A stretch of 64,000 nucleotides of DNA from assembly GCF_023920225.1 (NCBI RefSeq), contig NZ_CP092587.1, positions 2,232,001 to 2,296,000 on the forward strand. Direction: 5' to 3'. The notes beneath the pieces were generated by a model, which did not search any database, was not told where the DNA came from, and was given only the letters and a program-made list of their open reading frames with translations. The DNA comes from Vibrio gazogenes. Its GTDB lineage: Bacteria > Pseudomonadota > Gammaproteobacteria > Enterobacterales > Vibrionaceae. Each line of letters starts with the position of its first letter. Position 1 is the stretch's first letter. Position numbers and translations under genes: made by a program. Positions 1 to 9,659 of this stretch are shown here, in pieces.

Positions 1-1521
1 GTAATACCATCCTTGCCCGATCACCTCGATATCTCGTTTACGCAAATACTCAACTTGTTCGAGAGTTTCAATCCCCTCCAACACAATCGTGACATCCTCA
101 AATCCTTCCAGCAGATCTAACATCATGTTCACAGTTCGTCCAGCAATCGTGTCAGTCCCCAACGCACTGGTAAACATACGGTCAATCTTGATCTCATCCG
201 TATAGATATCACTCAACCACGACAAATTCGAGTATCCCGTCCCGAAATCGTCAAGTGATACACGGAAATGATGCATCCGGAGCGTGTCACACACGGAAAC
301 AACATCCTGACAACCAAATGATGAGCGTTCGGTAATTTCAAACATAATCTGATTGACATTGACTGAATACTTTTTCACAAGCTCACTCACGCGCTCAATG
401 AAAGCCTTGTTCAGGTACTCATCTACGGCCAAGTTGATGCTCAAAGTGTATTCCGGATATTGTTGTAAAACTCGCGCCATATCTTGAATCGACTGCTCGA
501 TAACAAATAGTGTCAACTGTCGAATCTGCTTCGTCTGTTCCGCCAGAGGAATAAAGACCTCAGGGCTGATCGTTCCCAACAGGGAATCATGCCAGCGACA
601 TAACACTTCAAACCCTTGAACCCGTTCATCTCTCAGCACAAATTTAGGTTGATATACCAACGAGAGTTGCCGATGCGTAATCGCCTTACGCAAGCGACTT
701 TTCAACTGTTTTCCCTGGGAGGCGGGTATTCCCCAGACTTTATAACTGAGCAAGATAAAGAGGATAACAACCACAAAAGCAATCAGGATCGGACCATTCA
801 AAACATGATAGAAAAAAGGATGATTATCTCTGACCAACACACAGATCGATGGTTTATGATGACACTGTTTCTCAATCAGCAAGCTAGACAAACGCCCGTC
901 CGGTTTAATTCCCGATAACGTCGTATCGCCCAACCGTTCAAAAACATGCTTCAGGTTCGAGCTGCGGATTTCAACCGTGTAATTGGTCGAAATATCAAAC
1001 CCTTCAAAGGCTCGCGGGGCGGTCATCGCAATCACATTATCACGAAAAGTCAGATCAATCAGAACATGATGCGGTAATGATTCAAACGGGTAATTTTTGA
1101 CAAAAGAATAACCATTTGACATATATTGTGCGTTAGGTAATTGGAGCGGATGCGCTAGTTTTTTGAGCACCAGGCACTGAATCATTCCCCCCTCAATCCG
1201 ACCAATATCGGCAATAAAATGGTTGACATGCAGAATATCCTGCATCAAATTTTCGTCTTCCTGACTACATGGAACCGTATCACTGTCAGCCAACAACTGT
1301 ATCGCTTCGCCCAATTGCGTTGCGATTTGGCTGGCATGACTGAGGGTTAGATAAGCAATACTTTTCATTTCTTCACGATGAAATGTCGTCATCATCATCT
1401 GTGCAAAAATGCCAAGAAAGAGGATCGTGAGAAAAACCAATTGCATCGGTTGCTTCAAAGCCAAGACATATGATCTGAATTTACTTGCCTTGCGCAGCTT
1501 GTCGGATGAATGCTCTGTCAT
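1..1521 (-). CDS. CSS-motif / EAL-domain cyclic-di-GMP phosphodiesterase (3' end cut by window edge)
   Basis: An open frame of 507 codons runs from an ATG at 1521 off the left edge. It has an N-terminal membrane segment (about residues 20-42), a periplasmic region with paired cysteines (about residues 84 and 113) typical of the CSS-motif sensor domain, a second membrane segment (about 234-254) and a cytoplasmic EAL domain. The signature glutamate is present but the triplet reads EVL (GFEVLCRW) rather than EAL. The other metal and substrate residues seem intact: SINL, FEITER, DDFGTGYS, IKIDR and GQGWYY near the edge. By family knowledge it should hydrolyse c-di-GMP at the inner membrane, possibly controlled by periplasmic disulfide state. 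The final residues are not visible. Confidence 0.88.
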   Translation of the reverse strand, partial: MTEHSSDKLRKASKFRSYVLALKQPMQLVFLTILFLGIFAQMMMTTFHREEMKSIAYLTLSHASQIATQLGEAIQLLADSDTVPCSQEDENLMQDILHVNHFIADIGRIEGGMIQCLVLKKLAHPLQLPNAQYMSNGYSFVKNYPFESLPHHVLIDLTFRDNVIAMTAPRAFEGFDISTNYTVEIRSSNLKHVFERLGDTTLSGIKPDGRLSSLLIEKQCHHKPSICVLVRDNHPFFYHVLNGPILIAFVVVILFILLSYKVWGIPASQGKQLKSRLRKAITHRQLSLVYQPKFVLRDERVQGFEVLCRWHDSLLGTISPEVFIPLAEQTKQIRQLTLFVIEQSIQDMARVLQQYPEYTLSINLAVDEYLNKAFIERVSELVKKYSVNVNQIMFEITERSSFGCQDVVSVCDTLRMHHFRVSLDDFGTGYSNLSWLSDIYTDEIKIDRMFTSALGTDTIAGRTVNMMLDLLEGFEDVTIVLEGIETLEQVEYLRKRDIEVIGQGWYY

Positions 1522-2033
1522 ATAAAATCCTAGTTTACGACTTCCGTCCTTAGGTAGTACCAACCGAGTAGCCCTCCCGACTCTATACAATCATCATACT
1601 GATTATTTTCGTACTTAATGACAGTTTAGTTCACGAAATTCAATACAACCTATATCGGATCATCATGAGATGACTGGGAATTATTGTAAGATTCTATACT
1701 AAAAATGTTCATTATTTGAATCATATGCACAAATTCACTGAGTAATCTCTCAGTTTCTTCGCTTTAGCGTGCTCTCTTTCAATCAGGGTATACTCGCATC
1801 ATACATGATAATTGCCCCCCTCTCCCGAGCACCGAATTGGGTGTTCATCACTGATGAAACGATCCACACTGGTTTCAGAGACCATCATTCACAAACATCA
1901 ATTGACATATGTCAATATTCTCATTTATAGTGACTATCAGCGACAACAAATTACATGAACATCCTGTATTTGTTGCCAGCATGACATAAACACAATGACA
2001 TATATCAATCACTTTGTAGCGCAAGGAGCATTC
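1522..2033. other. Divergent intergenic region, no gene seen
   Basis: This 0.5-kb stretch separates the minus-strand EAL gene from the plus-strand dehydrogenase, so it should hold both promoters. I see one perfect palindrome (separate entry) and no open frame with a ribosome binding site. The 5' leader of the EAL gene contains short complementary segments, but they do not match the c-di-GMP riboswitch pattern I know. Confidence 0.5.
1902..1915. promoter_or_regulatory. 14-bp perfect palindrome, candidate operator
   Basis: TTGACATATGTCAA is a perfect inverted repeat lying about 120 bp upstream of the dehydrogenase start and about 380 bp upstream of the EAL gene start. The binding protein is unknown; a dimeric regulator of the dehydrogenase gene is an inference. 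Confidence 0.3.
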
Positions 2034-2915
2034 ATGAATATTACCAATGTTGCATTTGTCGGCTTAGGCGTGATGGGATACCCAATGGCTGGTTATCTTG
2101 CCAAGGCAGGCTATCAGACTCACGTCTATAACCGCACGTCCACCAAAGCAGAAGCTTGGGAACAACACTATTCCGGTAAATCTTACCCAACCCCGAAACT
2201 TGCTGCTGAAGGCTGCGAAGTTATTTTTCTCTGTGTCGGCAACGATCAGGATGTCCGTAGCGTGATGTATGGCGATGATGGGATTATTGCTGGTGCGAAA
2301 CCGGGCGCGATTATCGTTGATCACACCACCACCTCGGCAGAGCTAGCGCTGGAGTTGGCTCAGGCGTGTCGGGAAAAAGGTATCTCATTTATTGATGCCC
2401 CTGTATCCGGAGGACAAGCCGGAGCCGAAAATGGCACGCTCACGATCATGTGTGGTGGTGAAGCCGACATCTTTAGCCAGATCCAACCCGTCATTGCCAA
2501 CTATGCCAAACAAGCCGAGTTACTCGGGACGCACGGACAGGGCCAGCGCTGTAAAATGGTCAATCAAATTTGTATTGCAGGCGTGCTACAAGGGTTAAGT
2601 GAAGCATTACAGCTAGCACAAGCAGCGGATTTGGATATTGAACAAGTGGTCAATGTGATTAAACACGGTGCTGCCGGCTCTTGGCAGATGGAAAACCGAG
2701 CTGTGACAATGTCACAGAATAAGTTTGATTTCGGTTTTGCTATCGACTGGATGAGAAAGGATTTAGGTTTCTGCCTGAATGAAGCTGCTCGCCACCAGAT
2801 TGAGCTCCCGATGACGCAAGAGGTAGATGCCATGTATGCGAAACTTCAGGATCAAGGTCTGGGGCGGATGGATACTTCCGTGTTAATCAAAGCCTACGAT
2901 AAAACATCAATATAA
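2034..2915 (+). CDS. NAD(P)-dependent 3-hydroxyisobutyrate dehydrogenase-family oxidoreductase
   Basis: The 293-residue product has an N-terminal Rossmann motif (GLGVMGYPMAG, residues about 8-18), the substrate-binding stretch DAPVSGGQAGAENGTL and the helical C-terminal domain with the catalytic-lysine region (GQRCKMVNQ). These mark the beta-hydroxyacid dehydrogenase family (MmsB, GarR, GlxR). The exact substrate (3-hydroxyisobutyrate, tartronate semialdehyde or similar) cannot be told from sequence. I chose the ATG at 2034 because AAGGAGC lies just upstream and the Rossmann strand then starts at the usual distance; an in-frame ATG at 1995 would add 13 unlikely residues. It is monocistronic, followed by a hairpin. 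Confidence 0.85.
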   Translation: MNITNVAFVGLGVMGYPMAGYLAKAGYQTHVYNRTSTKAEAWEQHYSGKSYPTPKLAAEGCEVIFLCVGNDQDVRSVMYGDDGIIAGAKPGAIIVDHTTTSAELALELAQACREKGISFIDAPVSGGQAGAENGTLTIMCGGEADIFSQIQPVIANYAKQAELLGTHGQGQRCKMVNQICIAGVLQGLSEALQLAQAADLDIEQVVNVIKHGAAGSWQMENRAVTMSQNKFDFGFAIDWMRKDLGFCLNEAARHQIELPMTQEVDAMYAKLQDQGLGRMDTSVLIKAYDKTSI

Positions 2916-2945
2916 ACTTCAACCATCGACGTGATTGATGAACCG

Positions 2946-2969
2946 TACAACGCTCAGCCGAGCGTTGTA
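2946..2969 (+). terminator. Hairpin terminator after the dehydrogenase
   Basis: TACAACGCTC and GAGCGTTGTA pair as a 10-bp stem around AGCC. It lies 30 bp after the stop codon. The following T-tract is weak (TATTATC), so termination is likely but not certain. Confidence 0.6.
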
Positions 2970-3885
2970 TTATCATCCATAAATGACTGTTTCAAGACAT
3001 ACAACCACAGCGCCTTGATTGATGCATTAATATCAACGATTTAAATCTTGTACCAATGTTTGATTATAAACAGCCGTTTTAAACTGAATGCCCGCCTGTA
3101 AATTTTAATCATATAGAAATAAAATACTGCCATTACGTCTATTTATTTAGAATTAAAATGCTATCTCATTTCTAAAACAAATTTTATCAATGCCATTACT
3201 AAATATCATAATAATCATAAAAAAGAAAAATCATGAAATATTTCAAGAATAAATTCAAACAATGACTAATTTCAAAAAAAATTAATAACACAACCACCTC
3301 ATCCAATGAGTACCAACAACGTAAAATTAATAAAAATCGTTATAAAACAAGTGAATAAATAACAAACAATAATCGAAATCAAACAATACCACGAATAATT
3401 TTCATGATTCAATTGATGATCTTGATCCTTAATATAACGTATGATGTCTTATTTATTACCTGATAAACATCACCAATTATTTATTTAATTCTCAAATAAA
3501 AATCTACAACACAATAATTTATGATGATAGGTATATAAATTATAATCTTATTTTTTTCGATAAAAATAACAGTTCAATAATTAATCCAACAAATAACACA
3601 TTCAAATTTTGACAGACCGTTATTCAGTCACTAATGGTTAATATGTTTGATGAGCTTATTTGACTTCATTTTATTTTCAGTTTTTTACTGACGAATTTCT
3701 AGTTCTGCCAATTTGTCACGAATGGCAAGCAAATAAATCATCGCAAAATTTTATCTCAACTGAAGGACTCAGGGTCGAGTCAGGGGGTGGATGAGCATTC
3801 ATTTATGGATAGCAACAGAGCATATTCAGCAATAAAAATAAATACTTAAAAAATAAATAGTTAAAATAATTTAAAGGAGTAACAA
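2970..3885. other. Long AT-rich intergenic region upstream of the GH5 gene
   Basis: About 0.9 kb of very AT-rich sequence with many stop codons in all frames. I see no supported gene. Its length and composition are what one expects of a highly regulated or H-NS-silenced promoter region for a secreted hydrolase, which is inference. Confidence 0.5.
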
Positions 3886-5727
3886 ATGAGAAAACAGCGA
3901 GTTTTCAAGAACATCAGTTGTAAGAAACAAACCCTAAGTCTTGGTATCAGCTTGGCTTTAGCCGCTTTATCCGGTTCTGCATACGCAGAATGTACCTATG
4001 AAGTTCAGAGTGATTGGGGCTCAGGTTTCGTGGTAAACGTGACAGTAAAGAATGATACATCCAGCGCTGTATCAGCGTGGAATGTCGGCTGGGAGTACAC
4101 TCAAGGAGCAAAAATAACCAATAGTTGGAACACTGTGCTGTCTGGTGATAACCCATATACAGCAAAAAATACAGCCTCAAACGGTAGCTTACAGCCCGGA
4201 TCCAGCACCTCATTCGGCTTTCAAGGCACCGGCACAGCTGAAGTTCCGACGCTAACCGGTTCACTGTGTGGTGATGGTGGCGACCCCGATGACCCCGGTG
4301 ACCCTAGCGACCCTAGCGACCCTGGCGATCCCGGTGAAGGCAACCAAGTTGTCTTCCGGGTCAACGAAAATGGTCATATCACCAAAGATGATGTCGTCAA
4401 ACCGGTTCGTTGTGGCTCATGGTTCGGTCTGGAAGGCCGTCATGAACAGCCAGACGACTCCGTCAACCCTAGTGGCGCACCGATGGAACTTTACATGGGT
4501 AACACATTCTGGGCGAACAACAGTCAAGGGACGGGTCGGACAATTCAACAAACCATGGATGAAATCAAAGCGAAAGGGATCAACCTGATTCGTCTGCCGA
4601 TTGCACCACAAACTCTGGATCCGGACGACCCTCAAGGTCAACCTCGTGTCTTTAAAAACCATCAATCTGTACGTGCGACCAGTGCGCGTCAGGCACTTGA
4701 AGACTTTATCAAACTTGCTGATAAAAATGGCCTCGATATCCTGCTCGACATTCACTCATGCTCGAATTATCTCGGCTGGCGTGCCGGACGTTTGGATGCA
4801 ACCCCCCCTTACGCAGATGCCAATCGTGATAACTACATCTACAAACGTGAAGACTACTCCTGTGGTACTGATGTCGGCCCTGGTGTCACAGTTCAGGAAT
4901 ACAACGAGCAGAAATGGCTGGAAGACCTCCGTCAACTGGCACGTTTCGCAGACGAGCTGAAAGTAAACAACATTCTCGGTATCGATATCTTCAACGAACC
5001 ATGGGATTACAATTGGACAGATTGGAAAACATTGGCTGAACACGCATACGAGGCCATCAACGAAGAAAACAAAAATGTGTTGATCTGGGTTGAAGGGATC
5101 AGTGGCGGCACATCAGACGGCACACCAAGCCCTCATGGTGATGAAGCAACCAATCCAAACTGGGGTGAAAACTTCTTCTCAATGGCGACAAGCCCACTGA
5201 ACATTCCAAAAGATCGTTTAGTACTGTCACCACATACTTACGGGCCTTCCGTTTCCGTACAGAAACAGTTCATGGATCCTGCCCAGCCAGAATGTGCTGG
5301 TTTGTCTGAAGAAGAAGCAGCCAAAGCCAAATGTAACATTGTGATTAACCCTGAACTACTCAGAGAAGGTTGGGAAGAACACTTCGGTTACCTTAAAGAT
5401 GAAGGCTATGCCATTGTGATCGGTGAATTCGGTGGTCACTATGACTGGCCGGAATCTGGCGCAGTTCGTATCCAAGACATGTGGGGTTACCTCCCTCGTT
5501 CTGATTACGATAAAAAATGGCAAAATGCACTGGTTGACTACATGTCAGACAAAAACATCGAAGGCTGCTACTGGAGTATCAACCCAGAATCAGACGACAC
5601 CGGTGGTTTATATTCACACGCCTATGATGCACGGACCAACACATCTGGCTGGGGTGAATGGACTGGCTTCGAAACTGAGAAATGGGACATGTTACAACGG
5701 TTGTGGGATTCAAACACCGTTAAGTAA
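3886..5727 (+). CDS. Secreted GH5 glycosidase (endoglucanase-type) with N-terminal CBM2
   Basis: The 613-residue protein starts with a signal peptide (cleavage probably after AYA, residue 34). A CBM2-type cellulose-binding module follows (about 36-130, with terminal cysteines near both ends and conserved tryptophans), then a short Asp/Pro/Ser linker and a GH5 catalytic domain from about residue 155. The acid/base glutamate is E371 in IDIFNEPW and the nucleophile E514 in VIGEFGGHYDW. Family knowledge predicts beta-1,4-glucan hydrolysis outside the cell; mannanase activity cannot be excluded. AAAGGAG lies 10 bp before the ATG. The downstream GH43 gene starts 41 bp after the stop and probably shares the transcript. 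Confidence 0.9.
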   Translation: MRKQRVFKNISCKKQTLSLGISLALAALSGSAYAECTYEVQSDWGSGFVVNVTVKNDTSSAVSAWNVGWEYTQGAKITNSWNTVLSGDNPYTAKNTASNGSLQPGSSTSFGFQGTGTAEVPTLTGSLCGDGGDPDDPGDPSDPSDPGDPGEGNQVVFRVNENGHITKDDVVKPVRCGSWFGLEGRHEQPDDSVNPSGAPMELYMGNTFWANNSQGTGRTIQQTMDEIKAKGINLIRLPIAPQTLDPDDPQGQPRVFKNHQSVRATSARQALEDFIKLADKNGLDILLDIHSCSNYLGWRAGRLDATPPYADANRDNYIYKREDYSCGTDVGPGVTVQEYNEQKWLEDLRQLARFADELKVNNILGIDIFNEPWDYNWTDWKTLAEHAYEAINEENKNVLIWVEGISGGTSDGTPSPHGDEATNPNWGENFFSMATSPLNIPKDRLVLSPHTYGPSVSVQKQFMDPAQPECAGLSEEEAAKAKCNIVINPELLREGWEEHFGYLKDEGYAIVIGEFGGHYDWPESGAVRIQDMWGYLPRSDYDKKWQNALVDYMSDKNIEGCYWSINPESDDTGGLYSHAYDARTNTSGWGEWTGFETEKWDMLQRLWDSNTVK

Positions 5728-5768
5728 CAGTTGATAGTTGACCTCTCATGATCGTGAAAGGAGTTTCG

Positions 5769-7172
5769 ATGAGAACACTCTACATTATATTTCTTGCGGG
5801 CGTCACGCTCGCAGGAACTGTACAGGCAAGCGTCAAGAATGGTGTTTATACAATTCAGTCAAAAGTCAGTGGTAAGTTAGTCGAAGTCGCAAATGCTGAC
5901 AAAAGTAATGGCGCCAACATTAGTCAATGGCCGGATAACGGCCATAACACACAACGTTGGCTCATTACGCAACGCGATGATGGCTATTACTCCATCATTA
6001 ATCTTAACAGTGCGAAAGCAATGGAAGTCTATAACGCTGGTAAGACGAATGGTGACAATGTCTCACAATGGCAGTATTGGGGTGGTGATACCCAAAAGTG
6101 GGATATTCGGGATCTGAATAATAACTACTATGTGCTGGTGAATAAAAACAGCGGTAAAGCGCTGGATTTATGGGACTGGGACACATCTGACGGTGCCAAT
6201 CTTGATCAGTGGGAGGTCAATAATCTCGATGTTCAGCAATTTCGCTTAAGTTTAATCAAAGCCTCTGGTGGTAAGCCGGTGGATACCTCATCCACCAATG
6301 GCAGAACCAATCATTGGCCACTCAGCGGTAACTTAGGCACACACGATCCAACGATTGCCTATGAAAACGGAACTTGGTGGGAATATCAGACTGGTAAAGG
6401 TATCTATGGCAAAGTCAGTTATAACGGCTTGGACTGGAATCCGCTGCCATCTGTTTTCCCCAATGGCTTACGTTGGTGGTACACCTATGTTCCCGGCTTG
6501 AAAAACGATGACGTATGGGCGCCGGATGTGAAGCATTATAACGGTCGAGTATGGCTTTACTATGCTGTTTCAACATTTGGTTCCCGCGTGTCAGCGATTG
6601 GCTTGGCTTCGGCTTCAAGTTTAGCCTCCGGAGACTGGCAAGATCACGGTATGGTGATTCATACCACTGCTGCCAATAACTACAATGCCATTGATCCTGA
6701 CTTAGTGATTGATAAAGCTGGTGATCCGTGGCTGACTTTTGGTTCTTTTGGCTCAGGTATCAAGCTCGTCCGTCTCAACCCCATCACCATGAAACCGATT
6801 GGTGATGTGTTGAGTCTGGCAAGTCGTTCCGGTGGGATTGAAGCCCCCAGCATTGTGTATCGTCGCGGTTACTATTATCTGTTTGTATCCACGGGTCTCT
6901 GTTGTCGTGGCGTCGACAGTACCTACCAGATCCGTTATGGCCGGGCGACCGACATTACTGGTCCGTATCTGGATAAAAGTGGAAAAAACATGATGAACGG
7001 TGGTGGGACTTTACTCGATAAAGGCAGCAACAGATGGATTGGCCCCGGTGGTCAGGACATTGTCAACACCGATGTCATCGTCCGTCATAGCTATGATGCG
7101 ACTGATGGCGGTAATAGTAAGTTGTTGATTAGCACACTCAACTGGGATAGTAACGGCTGGCCAAGATATTAA
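5769..7172 (+). CDS. Secreted GH43 arabinan endo-1,5-alpha-L-arabinosidase with ricin-type lectin domain
   Basis: This 467-residue protein has a signal peptide (residues 1 to about 20), an N-terminal ricin-B-like lectin (CBM13) with three repeats ending in QRW, QKW and QQF, then a five-bladed GH43 domain. The three acidic active-site residues are visible: D193 (GTHDPTI), D309 (NAIDPD) and E358 (GGIEAPS). The C-terminus LNWDSNGWPRY is typical of arabinanases. It should cleave arabinan side chains of pectin outside the cell. The start at 5769 is chosen because GAAAGGAG precedes it; an upstream in-frame ATG at 5748 lacks a ribosome binding site. It follows the GH5 gene closely and is followed by a strong terminator. 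Confidence 0.9.
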   Translation: MRTLYIIFLAGVTLAGTVQASVKNGVYTIQSKVSGKLVEVANADKSNGANISQWPDNGHNTQRWLITQRDDGYYSIINLNSAKAMEVYNAGKTNGDNVSQWQYWGGDTQKWDIRDLNNNYYVLVNKNSGKALDLWDWDTSDGANLDQWEVNNLDVQQFRLSLIKASGGKPVDTSSTNGRTNHWPLSGNLGTHDPTIAYENGTWWEYQTGKGIYGKVSYNGLDWNPLPSVFPNGLRWWYTYVPGLKNDDVWAPDVKHYNGRVWLYYAVSTFGSRVSAIGLASASSLASGDWQDHGMVIHTTAANNYNAIDPDLVIDKAGDPWLTFGSFGSGIKLVRLNPITMKPIGDVLSLASRSGGIEAPSIVYRRGYYYLFVSTGLCCRGVDSTYQIRYGRATDITGPYLDKSGKNMMNGGGTLLDKGSNRWIGPGGQDIVNTDVIVRHSYDATDGGNSKLLISTLNWDSNGWPRY

Positions 7173-7195
7173 GTTAAGCCAACATATCACTCAAT

Positions 7196-7229
7196 ACGGG
7201 CCACTTTTATGAGTGGCCCGTTCTTTTTC
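7196..7229 (+). terminator. Rho-independent terminator of the GH5-GH43 operon
   Basis: ACGGGCCACT and AGTGGCCCGT form a 10-bp GC-rich stem around TTTATG, followed by TCTTTTTC. This is a textbook intrinsic terminator 24 bp past the GH43 stop. Confidence 0.9.
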
Positions 7230-7312
7230 AACGCCCTCCCCCTGCATCACCCGCTCCAGTCTCGAAACAACAAACCGACAAAAATATCTTATCTTGTTCA
7301 TGATATGAATAA

Positions 7313-7343
7313 TTGCAAAATAAAAATAGATCGCATTTTGCAA
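7313..7343 (+). promoter_or_regulatory. Two LuxO-type enhancer sites upstream of qrr
   Basis: TTGCAAAAT at 7313 and its inverted counterpart TCGCATTTTGCAA ending at 7343 resemble the LuxO consensus TTGCA-W3-TGCAA. They lie about 85-120 bp before the sigma-54 promoter, the usual enhancer position. Binding by phosphorylated LuxO is inferred from the family. Confidence 0.6.
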
Positions 7344-7428
7344 TTATTATATGAGTGTAACTGTATTGAATGCTGGTTGCTATTTATTAAAATTGATAAA
7401 AATCAACTAGTTAAAAATAATATAAAAG

Positions 7429-7446
7429 TTGGCACACATAGTGCAA
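7429..7446 (+). promoter_or_regulatory. Sigma-54 (-24/-12) promoter of qrr
   Basis: TTGGCAC-N7-TGCAA carries the invariant GG and GC separated by exactly ten bases (GG at 7431-7432, GC at 7443-7444). This places the start of transcription at about 7456, the first base of the Qrr sequence. Confidence 0.85.
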
Positions 7447-7455
7447 TAGTTACAG

Positions 7456-7557
7456 TGACCCTTATTAAGCCGAGGGTCACCTAGCCAACTGACGTTGTTA
7501 GTGAACCAAATTGTTCATATCGATAGCCAATCACACCTTTGTGATTGGCTTTTTTTA
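7456..7557 (+). ncRNA. qrr: Qrr quorum-regulatory small RNA
   Basis: The about 102-nt RNA begins TGACCCTT and has a first hairpin (TGACCCT/AGGGTCA). The invariant Qrr targeting core is present (CACCTAGCCAACTGACG, then TTGTTAGTGAA), and it ends in an 11-bp terminator stem (AGCCAATCACA/TGTGATTGGCT) with a run of seven or more T. In Vibrio, Qrr RNAs are made at low cell density under LuxO-P and sigma-54, and act with Hfq on luxR/hapR-type, aphA and luxO messages. This copy is not next to luxO but between the arabinanase operon and a LysE exporter gene, so it is one of the dispersed qrr loci; which number cannot be assigned. Confidence 0.95.
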
Positions 7558-7810
7558 TTGATGAGACCCAAGATGCTCTTTGCTAAGAAATGTATCTGAG
7601 GTGATCGGGTTTGAGAGCGATATTCACGCTGGTGATCAACCCGTCTTATCGCCCATACGCCTGACAGATACACGCCCCCGTTTCCAGCGTCGCTGTTGAA
7701 GCCGACTTGGACAGTAACTCACGATAAAAACAGCATGGTCAAAACTTCACCACTCCGATATGCTTGTCTCATTCTTTTCAAACTACGTTTGCTGAGCACA
7801 AGGATTGTCT

Positions 7811-8425
7811 ATGCCAATTGAATTTCTTCTCACTTCACTGATTGTTGTTCTGCTCCCCGGTACTGGGGTGTTGTATACCATATCGATCGGTCTGACCCGC
7901 GGCGCCAGAGCGAGTCTCTATGCGGCACTGGGCTGTACCGCGGGTATTATTCCGCATTTGGTGGCCAGCGTCTTCGGGCTCGCGGCCATTTTACATACCA
8001 GTGCAGTCCTTTTTCAGTTGTTAAAATATGTCGGTGTCATCTATCTGGCTTATCTGGCTTGGGGGATGTGGAAAGACGCCGGCGCACTGACCCTTCAGGA
8101 TGAAAATGCACATCAAACGGGTTACCTTGCTATTGCGTCCAAAGCCGTGTTGATTAACTTACTCAATCCGAAACTGTCGATCTTTTTTCTCGCCTTCTTA
8201 CCCCAGTTTGTGCCGGCACAACAAACCACGCCGGTACTGCACATGTTGCTTCTGAGTCTGGTGTTTATGCTGATGACTTTTATCGTATTCGTCATCTACG
8301 GGCTGCTCGCCACCAAAATTCGCCATGCCATCATTCAGTCTCCCAAAATCGTCCGGCGAATCCAGAAAAGCTTTGCCGGACTGTTTGTGTTGATGGGGAT
8401 AAAACTGGCAGCGATGGAGCGTTAA
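7811..8425 (+). CDS. LysE/RhtB-family amino-acid exporter
   Basis: The 204-residue hydrophobic protein has about six membrane segments and the family's N-terminal pattern (LLPGTGVLYTISIGLTRG) and NPKLSIFFLAFLPQF motif. It should export an amino acid or related solute across the inner membrane; the substrate is unknown. AAGGA at 7800-7804 supports the ATG at 7811; a TTG two codons earlier is less likely. A short AAAACG/CGTTTT hairpin follows at 8454-8468. This gene lies just outside the repeat island. Confidence 0.85.
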   Translation: MPIEFLLTSLIVVLLPGTGVLYTISIGLTRGARASLYAALGCTAGIIPHLVASVFGLAAILHTSAVLFQLLKYVGVIYLAYLAWGMWKDAGALTLQDENAHQTGYLAIASKAVLINLLNPKLSIFFLAFLPQFVPAQQTTPVLHMLLLSLVFMLMTFIVFVIYGLLATKIRHAIIQSPKIVRRIQKSFAGLFVLMGIKLAAMER

Positions 8426-8509
8426 TCGTTCAGCGAGGAAGGTGACTTATCATAAAACGTTACGTTTTCTCTCTTTCTGAGCCAAAGGCTAAGAAGTTTG
8501 GGGGGAGGG

Positions 8510-9659
8510 AGAAATGGTGGTTCTGTGGTTTGGGACGCAATGACTTTCTTCGGTTTCATTAGCATCCTCGAACGCGCCCCAGATACTTTTGATAGATGTC
8601 AAAAGTAACCAAAAGCATCTTTTTGGGTTCGGTGTGCGTTATCAGGGTCGGATTGATTCGCATCCTGCTCAAGCAATCCTGAAAAATCGTCCATGATTTT
8701 TCACCCTGAGTTCAGAGATCAAATTGACTGTTTAAGCATGTTTCACCGCACGCAAATCAACCACTCAACCAAGAAAACCATTCACGGAAGAATGGTTAGG
8801 CTTTTCCGGGTAGGACGTCCGTAAAAGCTGGTTCTGGACAACGTGCGACTCCGTCAAACAAAAAAGATCTTCTGGTTACTCTTGCATCTCGGCAAGAGTA
8901 ACTGGCGCACAGAGCTCAGAAGCCTCTGAAACCGAAAAACGAGATTGTGCGTCAAAATTTGGAGCCGGAGGCTGGGATATAAAAATTGAGGGAAGTAATT
9001 TGGTGCGCAATGAGTTTATTGATTTCTGCGGCATCTGGTGCACGCGCCCCAGATACTTTTGGCGTTCCAAAAGTACCCAAAAGAACGGTTTAGTTCGTGG
9101 ACGCTGCCCGGGTCGGATTGATTCGCATCCTGCTCAAGCAATCCTGAAAAATCATCCATGATTTTTCACCCTGAGTTCAATGACCAAATTGACTGTTTAA
9201 AAATGGTTCACCGCACGCAAATCAACCACCCAACCAAGAAAACCATTCAAGGAAGAATGGTTAAGCTTTTCCGGGCAGGACACCCGTAAAAGCTGGTTCT
9301 GGACAACGTGCAACACCGTCAAACAAAAAGATTTTCTGGTTCGTCTTTCATCTCTGAAAGATGAACTGGCGCACAGAGCTCAGAAGCCTCTGAAACCGAA
9401 AAAACGTAACTGTGCGTCAAAATTTGGAGCCGGAGGCTGGGATATAAAAATTGAGGGAAGTAATTTGGTGCGCAATGAGTTTATTGATTTCTGCGGCATC
9501 TGGTGCACGCGCCCCAGATACTTTTGGCGTTCCAAAAGTACCCAAAAGAACGCTTTAGTTCGTAGACGCTGGCCGGGACGCTTTTATTCGCTCCTGCTCA
9601 GCTCTTTTGTTAGGGAATTGCTAAAAATTCATCCATGAATTTTACCCTGAGAGCATCGA
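8510..9659. repeat. Repeat cluster A: two full and one partial copy of a 465-bp hairpin-array repeat
   Basis: Copies begin (at the common GCGCCCC box) at 8574, 9044 and 9509; the third is cut at 9660 by the end of the MFS gene. Each unit carries consecutive inverted repeats: TACTTTTGG/CCAAAAGTA, GGATTG/CAATCC, GAAAAATC/GATTTTTC, AACCATTC/GAATGGTT, AGCTTTT..AAAAGCT around a second short stem, GTTACTCTTGC/GCAAGAGTAAC, and GCGCACAG/CTGTGCGT. No frame is conserved between copies, so I treat it as non-coding. I do not recognise the family. Arms change together between copies (see findings). Confidence 0.85.

Noticed and set aside
616..918. 100-codon plus-strand frame at the left end
   Set aside because: Antisense shadow of the EAL-domain gene, which has all catalytic motifs on the minus strand.
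1530..1620. Possible c-di-GMP riboswitch in the leader of the EAL gene
   Set aside because: Short G-rich and GGTA-like segments are present, but the ordered GEMM-I helices and the tetraloop/receptor pair could not be found.
4268..4960. Plus-strand frames in other registers across the GH5 gene
   Set aside because: Shadow frames with no start signals; the GH5 frame has the signal peptide and both catalytic glutamates.
7209..7484. 91-codon plus-strand frame
   Set aside because: It starts inside the GH43 terminator and runs into the qrr promoter and RNA; no ribosome binding site.
8876..9070. Recurring minus-strand frame starting MERQKYLGRVHQMPQ, also at 14522-14797, 14995-15270 and 21282-21479
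   Set aside because: It recurs only because the DNA repeat recurs. It crosses hairpins, has no ribosome binding site, its C-terminal part differs between copies through frame shifts, and it is absent as a frame in other copies.
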